A stretch of DNA of 64,000 nt from contig NZ_JAALJI010000002.1 of assembly GCF_011064595.1 (NCBI RefSeq), forward strand, positions 310,001-374,000, written 5' to 3'. Made by a program: the position numbers and the translations under genes. This document shows positions 47,656-56,569 of this stretch, piece after piece; position 1 is the first letter of the stretch; the number at the start of each line of letters is the position of its first letter. The notes under the pieces were generated by a model. It made no database searches. It was given only the letters and a program-made list of their open reading frames with translations, and was not told where the DNA came from. Origin of the DNA: Paludisphaera soli. GTDB lineage: Bacteria > Planctomycetota > Planctomycetia > Isosphaerales > Isosphaeraceae.

Positions 47656-49701
47656 ATGCGCAAGATCACGCTGAAGCACACGCCTCCCGCCGGGCTCGCG
47701 AAGCAGTTGACGGAGGACCTGAATCCGTCGCAGCGCGAGGCGGCCACGGCGCCGGACGGGTTCAACCTGATCCTGGCGGGGCCGGGGTCGGGCAAGACGC
47801 GGGTGATCACCTATCGCGTGGCCTGGCTGATCGGCCGGGGGGTGCCGGCGGAGTCGATCCTGCTCGCCACGTTCACCCGACGCGCGTCGCGCGAGATGGT
47901 CGGGCGGCTCGGCGGTCTCGTCGGCAACGACGCCGGGCGGGTCTGGGCCGGGACTTTCCACCACGTCGGCAACCGCCTGCTCCGCCGCTCGGCCCGCGAG
48001 TTGGGCTTCGAGCCCAACTTCACGATCCTCGACGGCGAGGACCAGACGGATTTGATCCGCCTGGCGATGGACGACGGCGGGCTGGCGTCGAAGGACAAGA
48101 TGGCCCCCAAGCCCTCGCAGGTCCAGCACCTCATCAGCTACGCCGTCAACACCCGCAAGCCGCTGGACGAGGTCGTCGCCGAGACCGCCGGCGACCTGAT
48201 CGAGTGGACCGAGCGGATCCAGGCCGTGGCCCAGGCGTATGCGGCTCGCAAGGTCGTCAGCAACTGCATGGACTACGACGATTTGCTGGTCCTGTGGCTC
48301 AAGCTCCTGGACGAGCACCCCGCGCGGCTCGCCGAGCAAGGCAAGATGTTCCGCCACATCCTCGTCGACGAGATGCAGGACACCAACGCCCTCCAGATCG
48401 AGGTCGTCGAGAAGATCGCCAGGGCCGGCGCGGGGAACCTGACGGCGGTCGGCGACGACGCCCAGTCGATCTACCGCTTCCGGGGGGCCGACTACGACAA
48501 CATCCTGAAGTTCCCCGAACGTCACCCCGGCGCGAAGATCTTCCGCCTGGACGTCAATTACCGCTCGACGCCCCAGATCGTCGCGCTCACTCAAGCCTCG
48601 ATCGCCCGCAACCAGACGGGCTTTCCCAAGGAGCTGGTCTCCGCCCGGCCCGACGGCCTCAAGCCGGTGGTGGTGGCGGTGGCCGACGTCTACGAGGAGG
48701 CGGCCCTCGTCTGCCAGCAGATCCTGGAGACGCGCGACCAGGGCATCCCCCTGGCCGAGATGGCGGTGCTCTACCGCAACCACTACGACAGCGTGGTCCT
48801 CCAGGGCGAGCTGCTGGCGCGGAACATCCCGTACAACGTGCGGAGCGGCATCCGGTTCTTCGAGCAGGCGCACGTCAAGGACGTGCTGGCGTTCCTGCGA
48901 GTCGTGCTCAACCCTCGCGACGAGGCGTCGTGGCGGCGGCTCTTGCTCCTCCTCCCCGGGATCGGCCCGGCGAAGGCGGGGGCCGTGTACCAGAAGCTCG
49001 CGGGCTCGGGCGACCCGTTCTCGGCCGTGGCCGCCGCCGGGACGATGGCGACCGTCCCTCCCAAGAGCCGGGGGCTGTTCGCGGCGTTCGTCAACGACCT
49101 GAACCTGATCCGCGCGACCGACCCCGAGAACCGCCCGGCCGCCGCGATCCAGGCCGTGCTCGCCGGCGGCTACCCGGCCACGATCCGCCAGCGCTACGAC
49201 AAGCCCGAGAACCGCCTCAAGGACGTCGAGCAGTTCGCCGTGCTCGCCGCCAAGTACGAGAGCCTGGAACGCCTCGTCGCCGACCTGATGCTCGCAGGCG
49301 ACCTCTACGGCGTCGAGGCGAGCGGCGGGGAGGACCCGCAGGACCTGCTCGTCCTCAGCTCGGTCCACCAGGCCAAGGGCCTGGAGTGGTCCCACGTCTT
49401 CGTCATCCGCCTCGTCGACGACGGCTTCCCAAACCGCCGCGCCGTCGATGAACCGGGCGGCGAGGAGGAAGAACGGCGCATCTACTACGTCGCCGTCAGC
49501 CGGGCCAAGAACGAGCTGATGCTCTCCTACCCCTCGACCATCAGCCGCGGCGGCTACGGCCCGACCACCTTCTCCACGCCCAGTCGCTTCATCACCGAGG
49601 TCGACCCGGAACTCTACGAACGCGCCGAACTGGAGCACGAGTTCGAGATCCTCGAACTCGACGGCAAGGCCGGCGACGGGGCCGAAGACGCACGCGATTG
49701 A
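47656..49701 (+). CDS. UvrD/Rep-family ATP-dependent DNA helicase
   Basis: The 681-aa SF1A 3'-5' helicase carries LNPSQREAA (Q motif), Walker A AGPGSGKT at 41-48, TFTRRASREM (Ia) and Walker B ILVDEMQDTNALQ. Motif III is GDDAQSIYRFRGAD, IV LDVNYRSTPQIV, V SSVHQAKGLEWSHVFVIRLVDDGFP and VI YYVAVSRAKNELMLSYP. Length and the PGIGPAKA-containing 2B region fit Rep/PcrA-like enzymes. DEMQDT replaces the common DEYQDT/DEFQDT. It unwinds DNA in repair or replication restart. The stop overlaps an in-frame TTG of the next gene, whose ATG is 15 bp further, so the two are probably coupled. Confidence 0.95.
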   Translation: MRKITLKHTPPAGLAKQLTEDLNPSQREAATAPDGFNLILAGPGSGKTRVITYRVAWLIGRGVPAESILLATFTRRASREMVGRLGGLVGNDAGRVWAGTFHHVGNRLLRRSARELGFEPNFTILDGEDQTDLIRLAMDDGGLASKDKMAPKPSQVQHLISYAVNTRKPLDEVVAETAGDLIEWTERIQAVAQAYAARKVVSNCMDYDDLLVLWLKLLDEHPARLAEQGKMFRHILVDEMQDTNALQIEVVEKIARAGAGNLTAVGDDAQSIYRFRGADYDNILKFPERHPGAKIFRLDVNYRSTPQIVALTQASIARNQTGFPKELVSARPDGLKPVVVAVADVYEEAALVCQQILETRDQGIPLAEMAVLYRNHYDSVVLQGELLARNIPYNVRSGIRFFEQAHVKDVLAFLRVVLNPRDEASWRRLLLLLPGIGPAKAGAVYQKLAGSGDPFSAVAAAGTMATVPPKSRGLFAAFVNDLNLIRATDPENRPAAAIQAVLAGGYPATIRQRYDKPENRLKDVEQFAVLAAKYESLERLVADLMLAGDLYGVEASGGEDPQDLLVLSSVHQAKGLEWSHVFVIRLVDDGFPNRRAVDEPGGEEEERRIYYVAVSRAKNELMLSYPSTISRGGYGPTTFSTPSRFITEVDPELYERAELEHEFEILELDGKAGDGAEDARD

Positions 49702-49715
49702 GAAAGGACGAAGCG

Positions 49716-51647
49716 ATGACATGCTCCCGAACTCTCCTCGGGGCGGCCTGCTGGGCGATCCTCGGCGGCCTGGCGACGGCGCCGGCCGAGGAGCCGTCGC
49801 CGGCCGAACGCCCGTTCCGCATCACGGTCGTCGACGACCAGACCGGCCGCGGCGTGCCGCTGGTGGAGCTGCGGACGGTCAACCAGGTCCTCCACGTCAC
49901 CGACTCCAACGGCGTCGTCGCGTTCGACGAGCCGGGGCTGATGGGGCGTCGGGTCTTCTTCGCGATCAGGAGCCACGGATATGAATATCCGAAGGACGGC
50001 TTCGGGATCGTCGGGGCGGCGGTCGAGGTCACGCCGGGCGGCGAGGCGACGCTCAAGATCAAGCGGGTGAACGTCGCGGAGCGGCTCTATCGCGTGACGG
50101 GGGGCGGGATCTATCGGGACAGCCTGCTGACGGGAGTGACGGCCCCGATCCGCGAGCCGGTCCTGAACGGCCAGGTGCTCGGCCAGGACAGCGTCCTGAG
50201 CGCCGTCTACGGCGGCAAGATCCACTGGTTCTGGGGCGACACCAACCAGCCCGCCTATCCGCTGGGGAACTTCCACACGCCGGGGGCGGTCTCGGACCTG
50301 CCGGCGCGCGGCGGGCTCGATCCTTCGAAGGGGGTCAACCTGACGTACTTCCTCGACGAGAAGGGGTTCGCGAAGCCGACCTGCAAGATGCCCGGCGAAG
50401 GGCCGACCTGGATCACCGGCCTCGCCGTCCTGACCGACGCCCAGGGCCGCGAGCGGATGTTCGCCAACTACGCCAAGATCAAGCCGCCGATGACGACCTA
50501 CGAGCTGGGCGCCGTCGAGTGGGACCCGGCCCGGAACGAGTTCGTCAAGCGCGCGGTGTACTCGGGCCCGCCCGAGACCGGCGCCGGCGAGACTCTCAGC
50601 GGCCACACCTTCCAACATCGCGACGACGGCGTCGATTATGTTTATTACTGCAACCCCTTCCCCCTGACCCGCGTCCCGGCCGACCCCGAGAAGCTCGTCG
50701 ACGAGGACGCCGTCGAGGTCTTCACCTGCCTGGAGCCGGGGACCGGCGTCCAGGACGGCAAGCTCGACCGCGACGGCGGCGGCCGGCTCCGCTACACCTG
50801 GAAACACCGGGGGAAGCGGGTCGACCAGCGCGGCCAGGACGCGCTCGTCAAGGGAGGGGAGATCAAGCCCGAAGAGGGCCTGCTGCAACTCCGCGAGGCG
50901 GCCACCGGGAAGCGGGTCACGGCCCACGGCGGGTCGGTCACCTGGAACGACTTCCGCAAGCGCTGGGTCATGCTGTTCGTGGAGATCGGCGGCACGTCGC
51001 TCCTAGGCGAGATGTGGTTCGCCGAGGCCGACACGCCCCAGGGCCCCTGGACGTTCGCCCGCAAGATCGCCTCCCACGACGACTACTCGTTCTACAACCC
51101 CAAGCAACACCCGATGTTCGACCAGGACGGCGGCCGCGTCGTCTACTTCGAGGGGACTTACACGGCGACCTTCTCCGGCGCCAAGGAGCACACCCCGCGC
51201 TACGACTACAACCAGGTGATGTACCGCCTCGACCTGTCCGACCCGCGGCTCAGCCTCCCCGTCCCGATCTACGAGGACGCGGACGGCGGCCTGGCGACGG
51301 GCCCCTCGATGGCCGACGGCGCGAAGGGGAATCCGGTGGCCTTCTTCGCCCCCGACCGGCCCGGCGGTGACGGGATCGCCGTGTTCGAAGCCCCCGACGG
51401 CCAGGGCGGCAGATCGCTTGTTTTGGCCGGCTCCGAGCCTGATCCGGCAACCAAAGGTTCGTCGCCGAAGTTCTTCATCCTGCCGCCGGATTCCCGGCTT
51501 GCGGAAACGACCCCGATCTATGAATACTCCGGGAGAGGTTCGCAGCGGACGCTCTCCACCGACCCGGATCGTCGCGAGGGGGGGTGGGAACGATCGCCGC
51601 AGCCCGTCGGCCGCGTCTGGAAGAACCCGGGTCCGCAGCTCTGGTGA
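49716..51647 (+). CDS. secreted beta-propeller-type protein of unknown function
   Basis: The 643-aa protein has a signal peptide (about 1-24, AACWAILGGLATAPA). A small carboxypeptidase-regulatory-like beta domain follows (about 35-115, RITVVDDQTGRGVPLVEL). The large C-terminal part (about 130-643) has repeated strands such as GKIHWFWGDTNQP, RERMFANYAKI, RWVMLFVEIGG and GPWTFARKIASHDDYSFYNPKQHP. That is the pattern of a five-bladed propeller of the GH43/DUF4185 kind. No catalytic triad can be assigned. AAAGGA lies 7 bp before the ATG. It is downstream of and close to the helicase gene and 3 bp before the next gene. Confidence 0.65.
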   Translation: MTCSRTLLGAACWAILGGLATAPAEEPSPAERPFRITVVDDQTGRGVPLVELRTVNQVLHVTDSNGVVAFDEPGLMGRRVFFAIRSHGYEYPKDGFGIVGAAVEVTPGGEATLKIKRVNVAERLYRVTGGGIYRDSLLTGVTAPIREPVLNGQVLGQDSVLSAVYGGKIHWFWGDTNQPAYPLGNFHTPGAVSDLPARGGLDPSKGVNLTYFLDEKGFAKPTCKMPGEGPTWITGLAVLTDAQGRERMFANYAKIKPPMTTYELGAVEWDPARNEFVKRAVYSGPPETGAGETLSGHTFQHRDDGVDYVYYCNPFPLTRVPADPEKLVDEDAVEVFTCLEPGTGVQDGKLDRDGGGRLRYTWKHRGKRVDQRGQDALVKGGEIKPEEGLLQLREAATGKRVTAHGGSVTWNDFRKRWVMLFVEIGGTSLLGEMWFAEADTPQGPWTFARKIASHDDYSFYNPKQHPMFDQDGGRVVYFEGTYTATFSGAKEHTPRYDYNQVMYRLDLSDPRLSLPVPIYEDADGGLATGPSMADGAKGNPVAFFAPDRPGGDGIAVFEAPDGQGGRSLVLAGSEPDPATKGSSPKFFILPPDSRLAETTPIYEYSGRGSQRTLSTDPDRREGGWERSPQPVGRVWKNPGPQLW

Positions 51648-51650
51648 CGA

Positions 51651-52811
51651 ATGGATTCCCCCGCTCGAAGGATCGAGACCGTCGCGGCCGCGCCGCCCCC
51701 CGCCCTCGACGCCTCGGGCGGGGGGCCCTCTCCGATCGTCGAGCTGCTGGAAGGGCTCGAACGCGACCCCGAAGACTCCTGGGACGCCTTCCAGGGGCTG
51801 GAGTCGCTCGACCCGGAAATCCGCTCGCAGATCGTCGACGAGCTGCTCCGGGCCCCGGCCAGCGAGGGCCTGACCCGGCTCCTCCACCTCCTGGGGGCGA
51901 GCCGAGACGACTCCGTCCGCGCGACGGTCCGCGAGGCGCTGGGGACGGGCCGGCGGGTCGACCGGGGCGAGGCCGCCCGGCCCTCGGGGCCGCGGCCGAG
52001 CACGCTCCCGGCCGTCCATGGCGAGCCGCCTCGGCTGGTGCGGTCGCTGGCGACGGCCGTCGACGGCGAGGGGGTGGGGGCGGTGGTCGTCTCCAGCGTG
52101 CGCGGGGGCCGGGCCGCGACGGCCGCCTTCCTGTGCGACGTCCGCCGGGGGCTCCGCGACGTGCTGGGCGAGGCCGAGGAGGATTTCGACGCGGCGGTCG
52201 ACCTGTTCGAGCGGTTCCCGGAGATCGCCCGGGGGCCGCTCGTCGAGGACGTGCCCGAACTGGCGATGGGCCTGCTCGCGGGGAGCTTGATGCTCTCGGG
52301 ACGAGAGACGCCGCCGGCGGTCCGCGAATGGCTGGACGCGATCCTGGGCAGGGGCTTCCACGCCGGGGCGTTCCTGGCCACCAGGCCCGAGTGGTCGTCG
52401 GCGGCGACCGATCCGGGCGCGCTGGCCGAACGCTCCTGGCGGATCCTGGAGGCGTGCCCGACCTGGGTCGACCGCTCGCCGCTGACCTTCGACCTCGCCG
52501 AGGAGATCAGCGTTCGCGAGCGCCGGGCCGCTGCCGACCCCCTGCGCGACGCCGGAGCCTACCGCTTCTTGTTCGAGCGGCGGATCCTCCACCGATTGGA
52601 GCTTTATCGGCGGATGCTCCTCTGGATGGCCTTCTTCTGGGACGCCGGCGACGAGGCCGAGCTGTCGCTCGCGGCGGGCGTGCTAGCCGATCAGTTGGGC
52701 GACCCGCAGTACGCCGTCCCCGCCCACCCCTTCACCGTGGCCCTGACGACGCGGAGCCTGCACGAGGCCCAGCGGCTCGTGGGGACCGCCTCCGACCCGC
52801 GTCGCGGCTGA
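51651..52811 (+). CDS. HEAT-like helical protein of unknown function
   Basis: The 386-aa protein is predicted soluble and mostly helical. The pattern LLEGLERDPEDSWDAFQGLESLDPEIRSQIVDELL, LLHLLGASRDDSVRATVREAL resembles HEAT-type repeats. The central and C-terminal parts (VVVSSVRGGRAATAAFLCDV; AYRFLFERRILHRLELYRRMLLW) are not assigned. It starts 3 bp after the previous stop, so translation is likely coupled. No export signal is visible, in contrast with its upstream neighbour. Function unknown. Confidence 0.65.
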   Translation: MDSPARRIETVAAAPPPALDASGGGPSPIVELLEGLERDPEDSWDAFQGLESLDPEIRSQIVDELLRAPASEGLTRLLHLLGASRDDSVRATVREALGTGRRVDRGEAARPSGPRPSTLPAVHGEPPRLVRSLATAVDGEGVGAVVVSSVRGGRAATAAFLCDVRRGLRDVLGEAEEDFDAAVDLFERFPEIARGPLVEDVPELAMGLLAGSLMLSGRETPPAVREWLDAILGRGFHAGAFLATRPEWSSAATDPGALAERSWRILEACPTWVDRSPLTFDLAEEISVRERRAAADPLRDAGAYRFLFERRILHRLELYRRMLLWMAFFWDAGDEAELSLAAGVLADQLGDPQYAVPAHPFTVALTTRSLHEAQRLVGTASDPRRG

Positions 52812-52933
52812 GGCCCGCCCACGGGCCGAGCCCGTCGACGATCAAGGGCCGGCGCCGGGCCCGATCGAGGGATCGGCGCGCGGCGGCCGGCCTTTCGTGG
52901 AGACGTCGTCGTCGAGGCCGCGAGCGGGCGGCC

Positions 52934-53044
52934 TTACTTCTTGGGGGCCTTGACGTCGGCCTTGGCGGGCGCGGCGCCCTTGCCCGACTTGGTCTTCTTC
53001 TCGTCGGCCTTCTTCTTCTTGGCGATGTCGCGAGCGTCGCCCAT
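52934..53044 (-). CDS. 36-residue Lys-rich protein
   Basis: A very small frame encodes 36 residues, about one third lysine: a short MGDARDIAKKKKADEKK start, then Lys/Ala/Pro-rich sequence ending KAPKK. AGGAG lies 10 bp before the ATG, and the frame occupies an otherwise empty gap. Similar tiny Lys-rich proteins beginning MGD are common in planctomycetes; their role is unknown, perhaps nucleic-acid binding. The codon pattern (AAG almost exclusively for Lys) agrees with real coding use. It is easily missed by annotation length cut-offs. Confidence 0.55.
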   Translation of the reverse strand: MGDARDIAKKKKADEKKTKSGKGAAPAKADVKAPKK

Positions 53045-53334
53045 GGGTGCGTCACTCCTGCGGAAAGGGGCCGAACGGCCCGGCGGAAAGGATCGGCGTC
53101 GCCGTCGAAGGGGCGGCGACGTCCTTGAGGATGCCGTTGCGACCGATGGATTTCAAGGAACTTCGCGGCGAAATCGACGAAAACCGCCGCGAATCGGGAT
53201 CGTCCCGTCGCCCGGAAGTCGGTCTTCTCGACTTTCGACGATCCTGGTATGCTCCCCCGCCGCACGGAACGGACGCCCTGTTCTCACACGACGCGACCCC
53301 ATTCGTCACCCAACCAAGGAAGGCGGGCACGACC

Positions 53335-53583
53335 ATGATCAACCCCCGGAACTCCCACTCCCCGCTCCCGGACGATCGCCGACGCCGCTGCCCCGTCTGC
53401 CGCCAGTCGGTCTACTCGAAGGCCGGGATCCATCCCCAGTGCGCCATCAAGCAGTCCGACCCGATCCAGGCCGAGGACGACCCGGACGGCGAGGGGATCG
53501 ACGCCGTTGCGGCCGCCCCGGTCGCGGCCGCCAAGCCCAAGATCAAGGCCGCCCCCAAGTTCAAGCATCTCGTGGAGAAGTGA
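53335..53583 (+). CDS. small zinc-ribbon-like protein
   Basis: The 82-aa protein has an N-terminal half-finger RCPVCRQSVYSKAG followed by IHPQCA. C-x2-C with a downstream H-x2-C makes a plausible single zinc site. The rest is acidic (about 40-58) and then Ala/Lys-rich, ending KFKHLVEK. It is cytosolic with no export signal. AAGGAAGG lies about 11 bp before the ATG; the frame opens further upstream at 53047 with no support. It is convergent with the rhodanese gene, 12 bp away. Function unknown. Confidence 0.6.
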   Translation: MINPRNSHSPLPDDRRRRCPVCRQSVYSKAGIHPQCAIKQSDPIQAEDDPDGEGIDAVAAAPVAAAKPKIKAAPKFKHLVEK

Positions 53584-53595
53584 CCGGCCCGGGCC

Positions 53596-54462
53596 TCACG
53601 GCTCGATCGGCAGGTCCAGGCGCTCGCCCCACTCGTTCCACGAGCCGTCGTAGTTGGCGAGGTCCGCGTAGCCGAGCCGGGCGAGGTTGAACAGGACGAC
53701 CGTCGCCGCCACGCCGCCGTTGCAATAAGCGACGAGCGGCCGGGCGGGGTCGAACCCTTCGCGATCGGCCAGCGCCCGCAGCTCGTCCAGGATCAGGAAC
53801 CCGCCCCCCTCGGCGAAGAACCGCTCGCGGGGGACGTTGACAGCCCCCGGGATGTGGCCGCCTCGCGGCCCTCGACGACGCGCCGCGGTGTACTGGCCCG
53901 AGTCGCGGGCGTCGACGAGCTGGAGGCCGGGCTCGCCCAGCCTGGCGGCGAGTTGCTCGGCCGTGAGCCGCAGCGCCGGGCGTTCGCGCGGGGTGAAGAC
54001 GGCGCGGGGCGGCGTCGAAACCTCGGCGGTCGTCGGCCGTCCCTCCTCGACCCAGCGGTTCCATCCCCCTTGCAGGACGCTCGCCCGGTCATGGCCATAG
54101 TAGGCGAGCGCCCACCAGAGCCGGGTGGCGTACTGGCCCCCCATGTGGTCGACCGCGACGACGTGGGTCTCGTCGCCGATCCCGCGCGAGGCCATCGCCT
54201 CGGCGAAGGCCTCGGGGCGGGCGATCTGGGCCTTCACCGGGTCGTCCAGGTCGACGATGTCGCGGGTCCAGTCGACGTAGACGGAGCCCGGGACGTGGCC
54301 GGCCTGGTACTCCGCCGGGGCCCCTTTGTAGTCGGCCTCCTCGACCCCCGGCGCGACGGGGCGGGCGACGACGTAGCCCCGCACGTCGACGACGCGGACC
54401 CCCGGGTCGTCCAGGTGGGCTTCGAGCCATTCGGGCGTCACGAGCAGGCGGTCTTCGGACAT
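53596..54462 (-). CDS. thiosulfate/3-mercaptopyruvate sulfurtransferase (two rhodanese domains)
   Basis: The 288-aa enzyme transfers a sulfane sulfur from thiosulfate or mercaptopyruvate to a thiophilic acceptor. The first rhodanese domain (about 5-140) is inactive, with D105 in place of the catalytic Cys (VVAVDHMGG), as usual for tandem enzymes. The second (about 165-285) has the active C247 in AYCNGGVAAT. Linker and substrate segments such as GHIPGAVNVP and YDGSWNEWG fit the family. Loop CNGGVAA differs from both the CRKGV (thiosulfate) and CGSGVTA (mercaptopyruvate) types but is nearer the latter. The ATG at 54462 follows GAGGGG. It is divergent from the oxidoreductase gene. Confidence 0.9.
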   Translation of the reverse strand: MSEDRLLVTPEWLEAHLDDPGVRVVDVRGYVVARPVAPGVEEADYKGAPAEYQAGHVPGSVYVDWTRDIVDLDDPVKAQIARPEAFAEAMASRGIGDETHVVAVDHMGGQYATRLWWALAYYGHDRASVLQGGWNRWVEEGRPTTAEVSTPPRAVFTPRERPALRLTAEQLAARLGEPGLQLVDARDSGQYTAARRRGPRGGHIPGAVNVPRERFFAEGGGFLILDELRALADREGFDPARPLVAYCNGGVAATVVLFNLARLGYADLANYDGSWNEWGERLDLPIEP

Positions 54463-54585
54463 CGGGGCGTCCCCTCGGGGTTTTCTCGGGCTTCGTCCCC
54501 TAAGATAATCAGGACTCGACGTTCTCCCAAGGGCCCCGCGCCGGGCCGACCGCCCCGCCCCCAGCCGAAAAAGAAGCGAATCGAC

Positions 54586-55599
54586 ATGAAAGCCGCCGTC
54601 TTCTCGTCGTTCGGGGACCCCGCCGACGTGCTCCAGGTCCGGGAGGTCCCCACGCCCGAGCCGGGCCCGGGCGAGGTCCGCGTCCGGATGATCGCCAGCC
54701 CGATCAACCCGTCGGACACGATGGTCGTGGAGGGCCGCTACGGCGTCCTCCCCCCCCTGCCCGCCACGCCCGGCTTCGAGGGCGTGGGCGTGGTCGACAA
54801 GGCCGGGCCGGGCCTGATGGGGCGGTTCGCGGTGGGGAAGCGGGTCGCGGTCATCAACCACAAGGGGGGGAACTGGGCCGAGTACGCCGTGATCCCCTGG
54901 AAGCAGGCCCGGCCGATCCCCGACGACATCCCCGACGACCAGGCCGCGACGTTCTTCGTCAACCCGGCCACCGCGCTGGCGATGGTCCGACACGTCCTGG
55001 CGGTTCCCAAGGGCGAGTGGCTCCTGGTCTCGGCGGCCGGCTCGACGCTCGGCAAGATGATCGTTCGGCTGGGCCGGCACGACGGCTTCAAGACCCTCTG
55101 CGTGGTGCGGCGGTCCGAGGCCAAGCGCGAGCTGATCGACCTGGGGGCCGACGCGGTCGTCAGCTCGTCCGAGGGGCCCGTGCCGGAGCAGGTCCGGCGG
55201 ATCACCGGCGACGACGGCCCCCGCTACGCGCTCGACCCGATCGGCGGCGAGGCCGGCACGGCGATCTTCCGGGCCATGGGCAAGGGGGGCCGGCTGGTCG
55301 TCTACGGATCGCTGACCGACGCGCCGATCGAGGTCGACCCCCGGGCCCTGATCTCGACCCGGAAGACCGTGGAGGGCTTCTGGCTGGGCTACTGGATGGC
55401 CGAACGCTCGATCCCCGGCGCCCTGCTGCTGTTCCGCGAGATCGCCGCGCTGATCCGCAAGGGGGTCCTCGCGGCCGACGTCGGGACCTCCTACCCACTC
55501 GACCGGATCGGGGACGCCGTCCGCGAGGCCGCGGAGACGGGGCGCGGCGGCAAGGTGCTGCTGAAGGTGCCCGGGGCCGATCGCGCCGCCGGCGCTTGA
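54586..55599 (+). CDS. MDR-superfamily zinc-independent NADPH-dependent oxidoreductase
   Basis: The 337-aa enzyme resembles quinone oxidoreductase or trans-2-enoyl-CoA reductase (MECR-type). The N-terminal GroES-like domain (about 1-125) has PSDTMVVEGRYG and TPGFEGVGVV and lacks zinc ligands. The Rossmann domain has SAAGSTLGKMIVRLG, the glycine motif of the MECR-like subgroup, and DPIGGEAG. The C-terminus ends GKVLLKVPG. It probably acts on an enoyl thioester or quinone. The ATG is 124 bp from the divergent rhodanese gene. TAAGATAAT at 54501-54509 may be part of its promoter. A hairpin follows the stop. Confidence 0.88.
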   Translation: MKAAVFSSFGDPADVLQVREVPTPEPGPGEVRVRMIASPINPSDTMVVEGRYGVLPPLPATPGFEGVGVVDKAGPGLMGRFAVGKRVAVINHKGGNWAEYAVIPWKQARPIPDDIPDDQAATFFVNPATALAMVRHVLAVPKGEWLLVSAAGSTLGKMIVRLGRHDGFKTLCVVRRSEAKRELIDLGADAVVSSSEGPVPEQVRRITGDDGPRYALDPIGGEAGTAIFRAMGKGGRLVVYGSLTDAPIEVDPRALISTRKTVEGFWLGYWMAERSIPGALLLFREIAALIRKGVLAADVGTSYPLDRIGDAVREAAETGRGGKVLLKVPGADRAAGA

Positions 55600-56082
55600 C
55601 CGGCGGTCGGCGCAAACCCTGCCCGGATCGTCGGATTCCGACGATCCGGGGTGACGTCGCGGCGGTGAGTTTTTGAGATTTCATTCGCCGGTCGTGGGGG
55701 GAGACGCTACAATTTCGGTTGTAGAGTCCATCAGCGAGGGCGGACTCGGGAACGAATCGCGCCGATCTTCACGAACGGCTCGCCGTCCCATTTCGCCGCG
55801 TCTCGTTGAACACCCGCCACCTCCGGCCTCGCCCTCGTCATCCATCGTGCCGGCTTCATGGGGATTCGGTCGCAAGCCGCGTCCTCGTGCTTTCCGCTTG
55901 GCGCTGGGGGACGGGTGCCGGCCCGACGCGGGCCGACGGCTCTACGGTCCGACGACTTGCAAGCCGCCGCACGACCAAGCTTTCCAACGGGTCGTACAGA
56001 ACAAGTCCCGACGCGACGTGAAACGTCGACAAACCCGGACGCAGGATGCGGAACGGTTGCGTCGGGCGGGGAATAATCGACG
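55600..56082. other. intergenic region upstream of the small acidic protein gene
   Basis: This 483-bp gap holds a palindromic hairpin at 55622-55650. It also has a GCTACAAT -10-like element at 55706-55713 with a weak -35, which would leave an untranslated leader of about 360 nt. A GAGTCC/GGACTC repeat pair lies around 55725-55750. Open frames here are Arg-rich and unsupported. Confidence 0.5.
55622..55650 (+). terminator. hairpin after the MDR oxidoreductase gene
   Basis: A 29-bp near-perfect palindrome (14-bp arms, 1-nt centre, so a practical stem of about 12 bp) lies 22 bp after the stop. T-rich sequence (GTTTTTGAG) comes only about 20 bp later. Confidence 0.45.
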
Positions 56083-56475
56083 ATGAGTAGCGGAACCAGT
56101 GGTGCTCAGGACTGGCGAGCGATCGCGTGCCTCGCCCCCAACGGCGAACGTCTCCTCTGCGTGGGCGAGAGCTCCTCGCAGGTCCGCGCCGCCTATGCCG
56201 GGGCCTGGGGCGAAGTGATCCGGGACGAGGACCGTCCCACCGTTCGCGCCATCTCCCTGCAGCGCTGGACCGGCCAGTTCTGGTCGGGGCAGTGGGAACA
56301 CCAGACGTATCTCGCGGTGCCGGCCACCCGCACGGGCAAGGCCCCCGGCGGCGACGCCGACGGCGACATCGACGGCGAGGTCGAAGCCGAGCTCGACGGC
56401 GGCGTGGCCGTGGCGGTCGAGGAAGACGAGGACGAACTCCTCGAAGCCGGCGACGGCCAGGCCGAGCAAAACTGA
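56083..56475 (+). CDS. small acidic protein of unknown function
   Basis: The 130-aa protein has a short N-terminal domain (about 1-80, WRAIACLAPNGERLLCVGES, then WTGQFWSGQWEHQTYLAVP) and a strongly acidic tail (Asp/Glu/Gly/Ala-rich, 90-130). It has no membrane or export signal. Tails like this often bind basic partners such as nucleic-acid-binding proteins. I do not recognise a family. It has its own strong terminator at 56509, so it is probably a monocistronic gene with its own promoter. Confidence 0.6.
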   Translation: MSSGTSGAQDWRAIACLAPNGERLLCVGESSSQVRAAYAGAWGEVIRDEDRPTVRAISLQRWTGQFWSGQWEHQTYLAVPATRTGKAPGGDADGDIDGEVEAELDGGVAVAVEEDEDELLEAGDGQAEQN

Positions 56476-56508
56476 ACTGAGCGGAAGGTCCCCCGACCTT
56501 TCCCTTCT

Positions 56509-56538
56509 CCCCCGGGTCTCCCCGGGGGTCTTTCTTTT
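56509..56538 (+). terminator. rho-independent terminator of the small acidic protein gene
   Basis: CCCCCGGG pairs with CCCGGGGG over a TCTC loop and is followed by TCTTTCTTTT. It is 34 bp after the stop. Confidence 0.85.
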
Positions 56539-56569
56539 CGAACCGGACGCGCCCTCCGTCCCGGTCGGC

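Noticed and set aside
52812-52827. GGCCCG-CCCA-CGGGCC hairpin right after the HEAT-like gene.
   Set aside because: Only a 6-bp stem and no T-run; such hairpins are expected by chance at this GC content.
55673-56086. A 137-codon plus-strand frame before the small acidic protein gene.
   Set aside because: Arg/Pro/Ser-rich random composition, no family, and it overlaps the next start.
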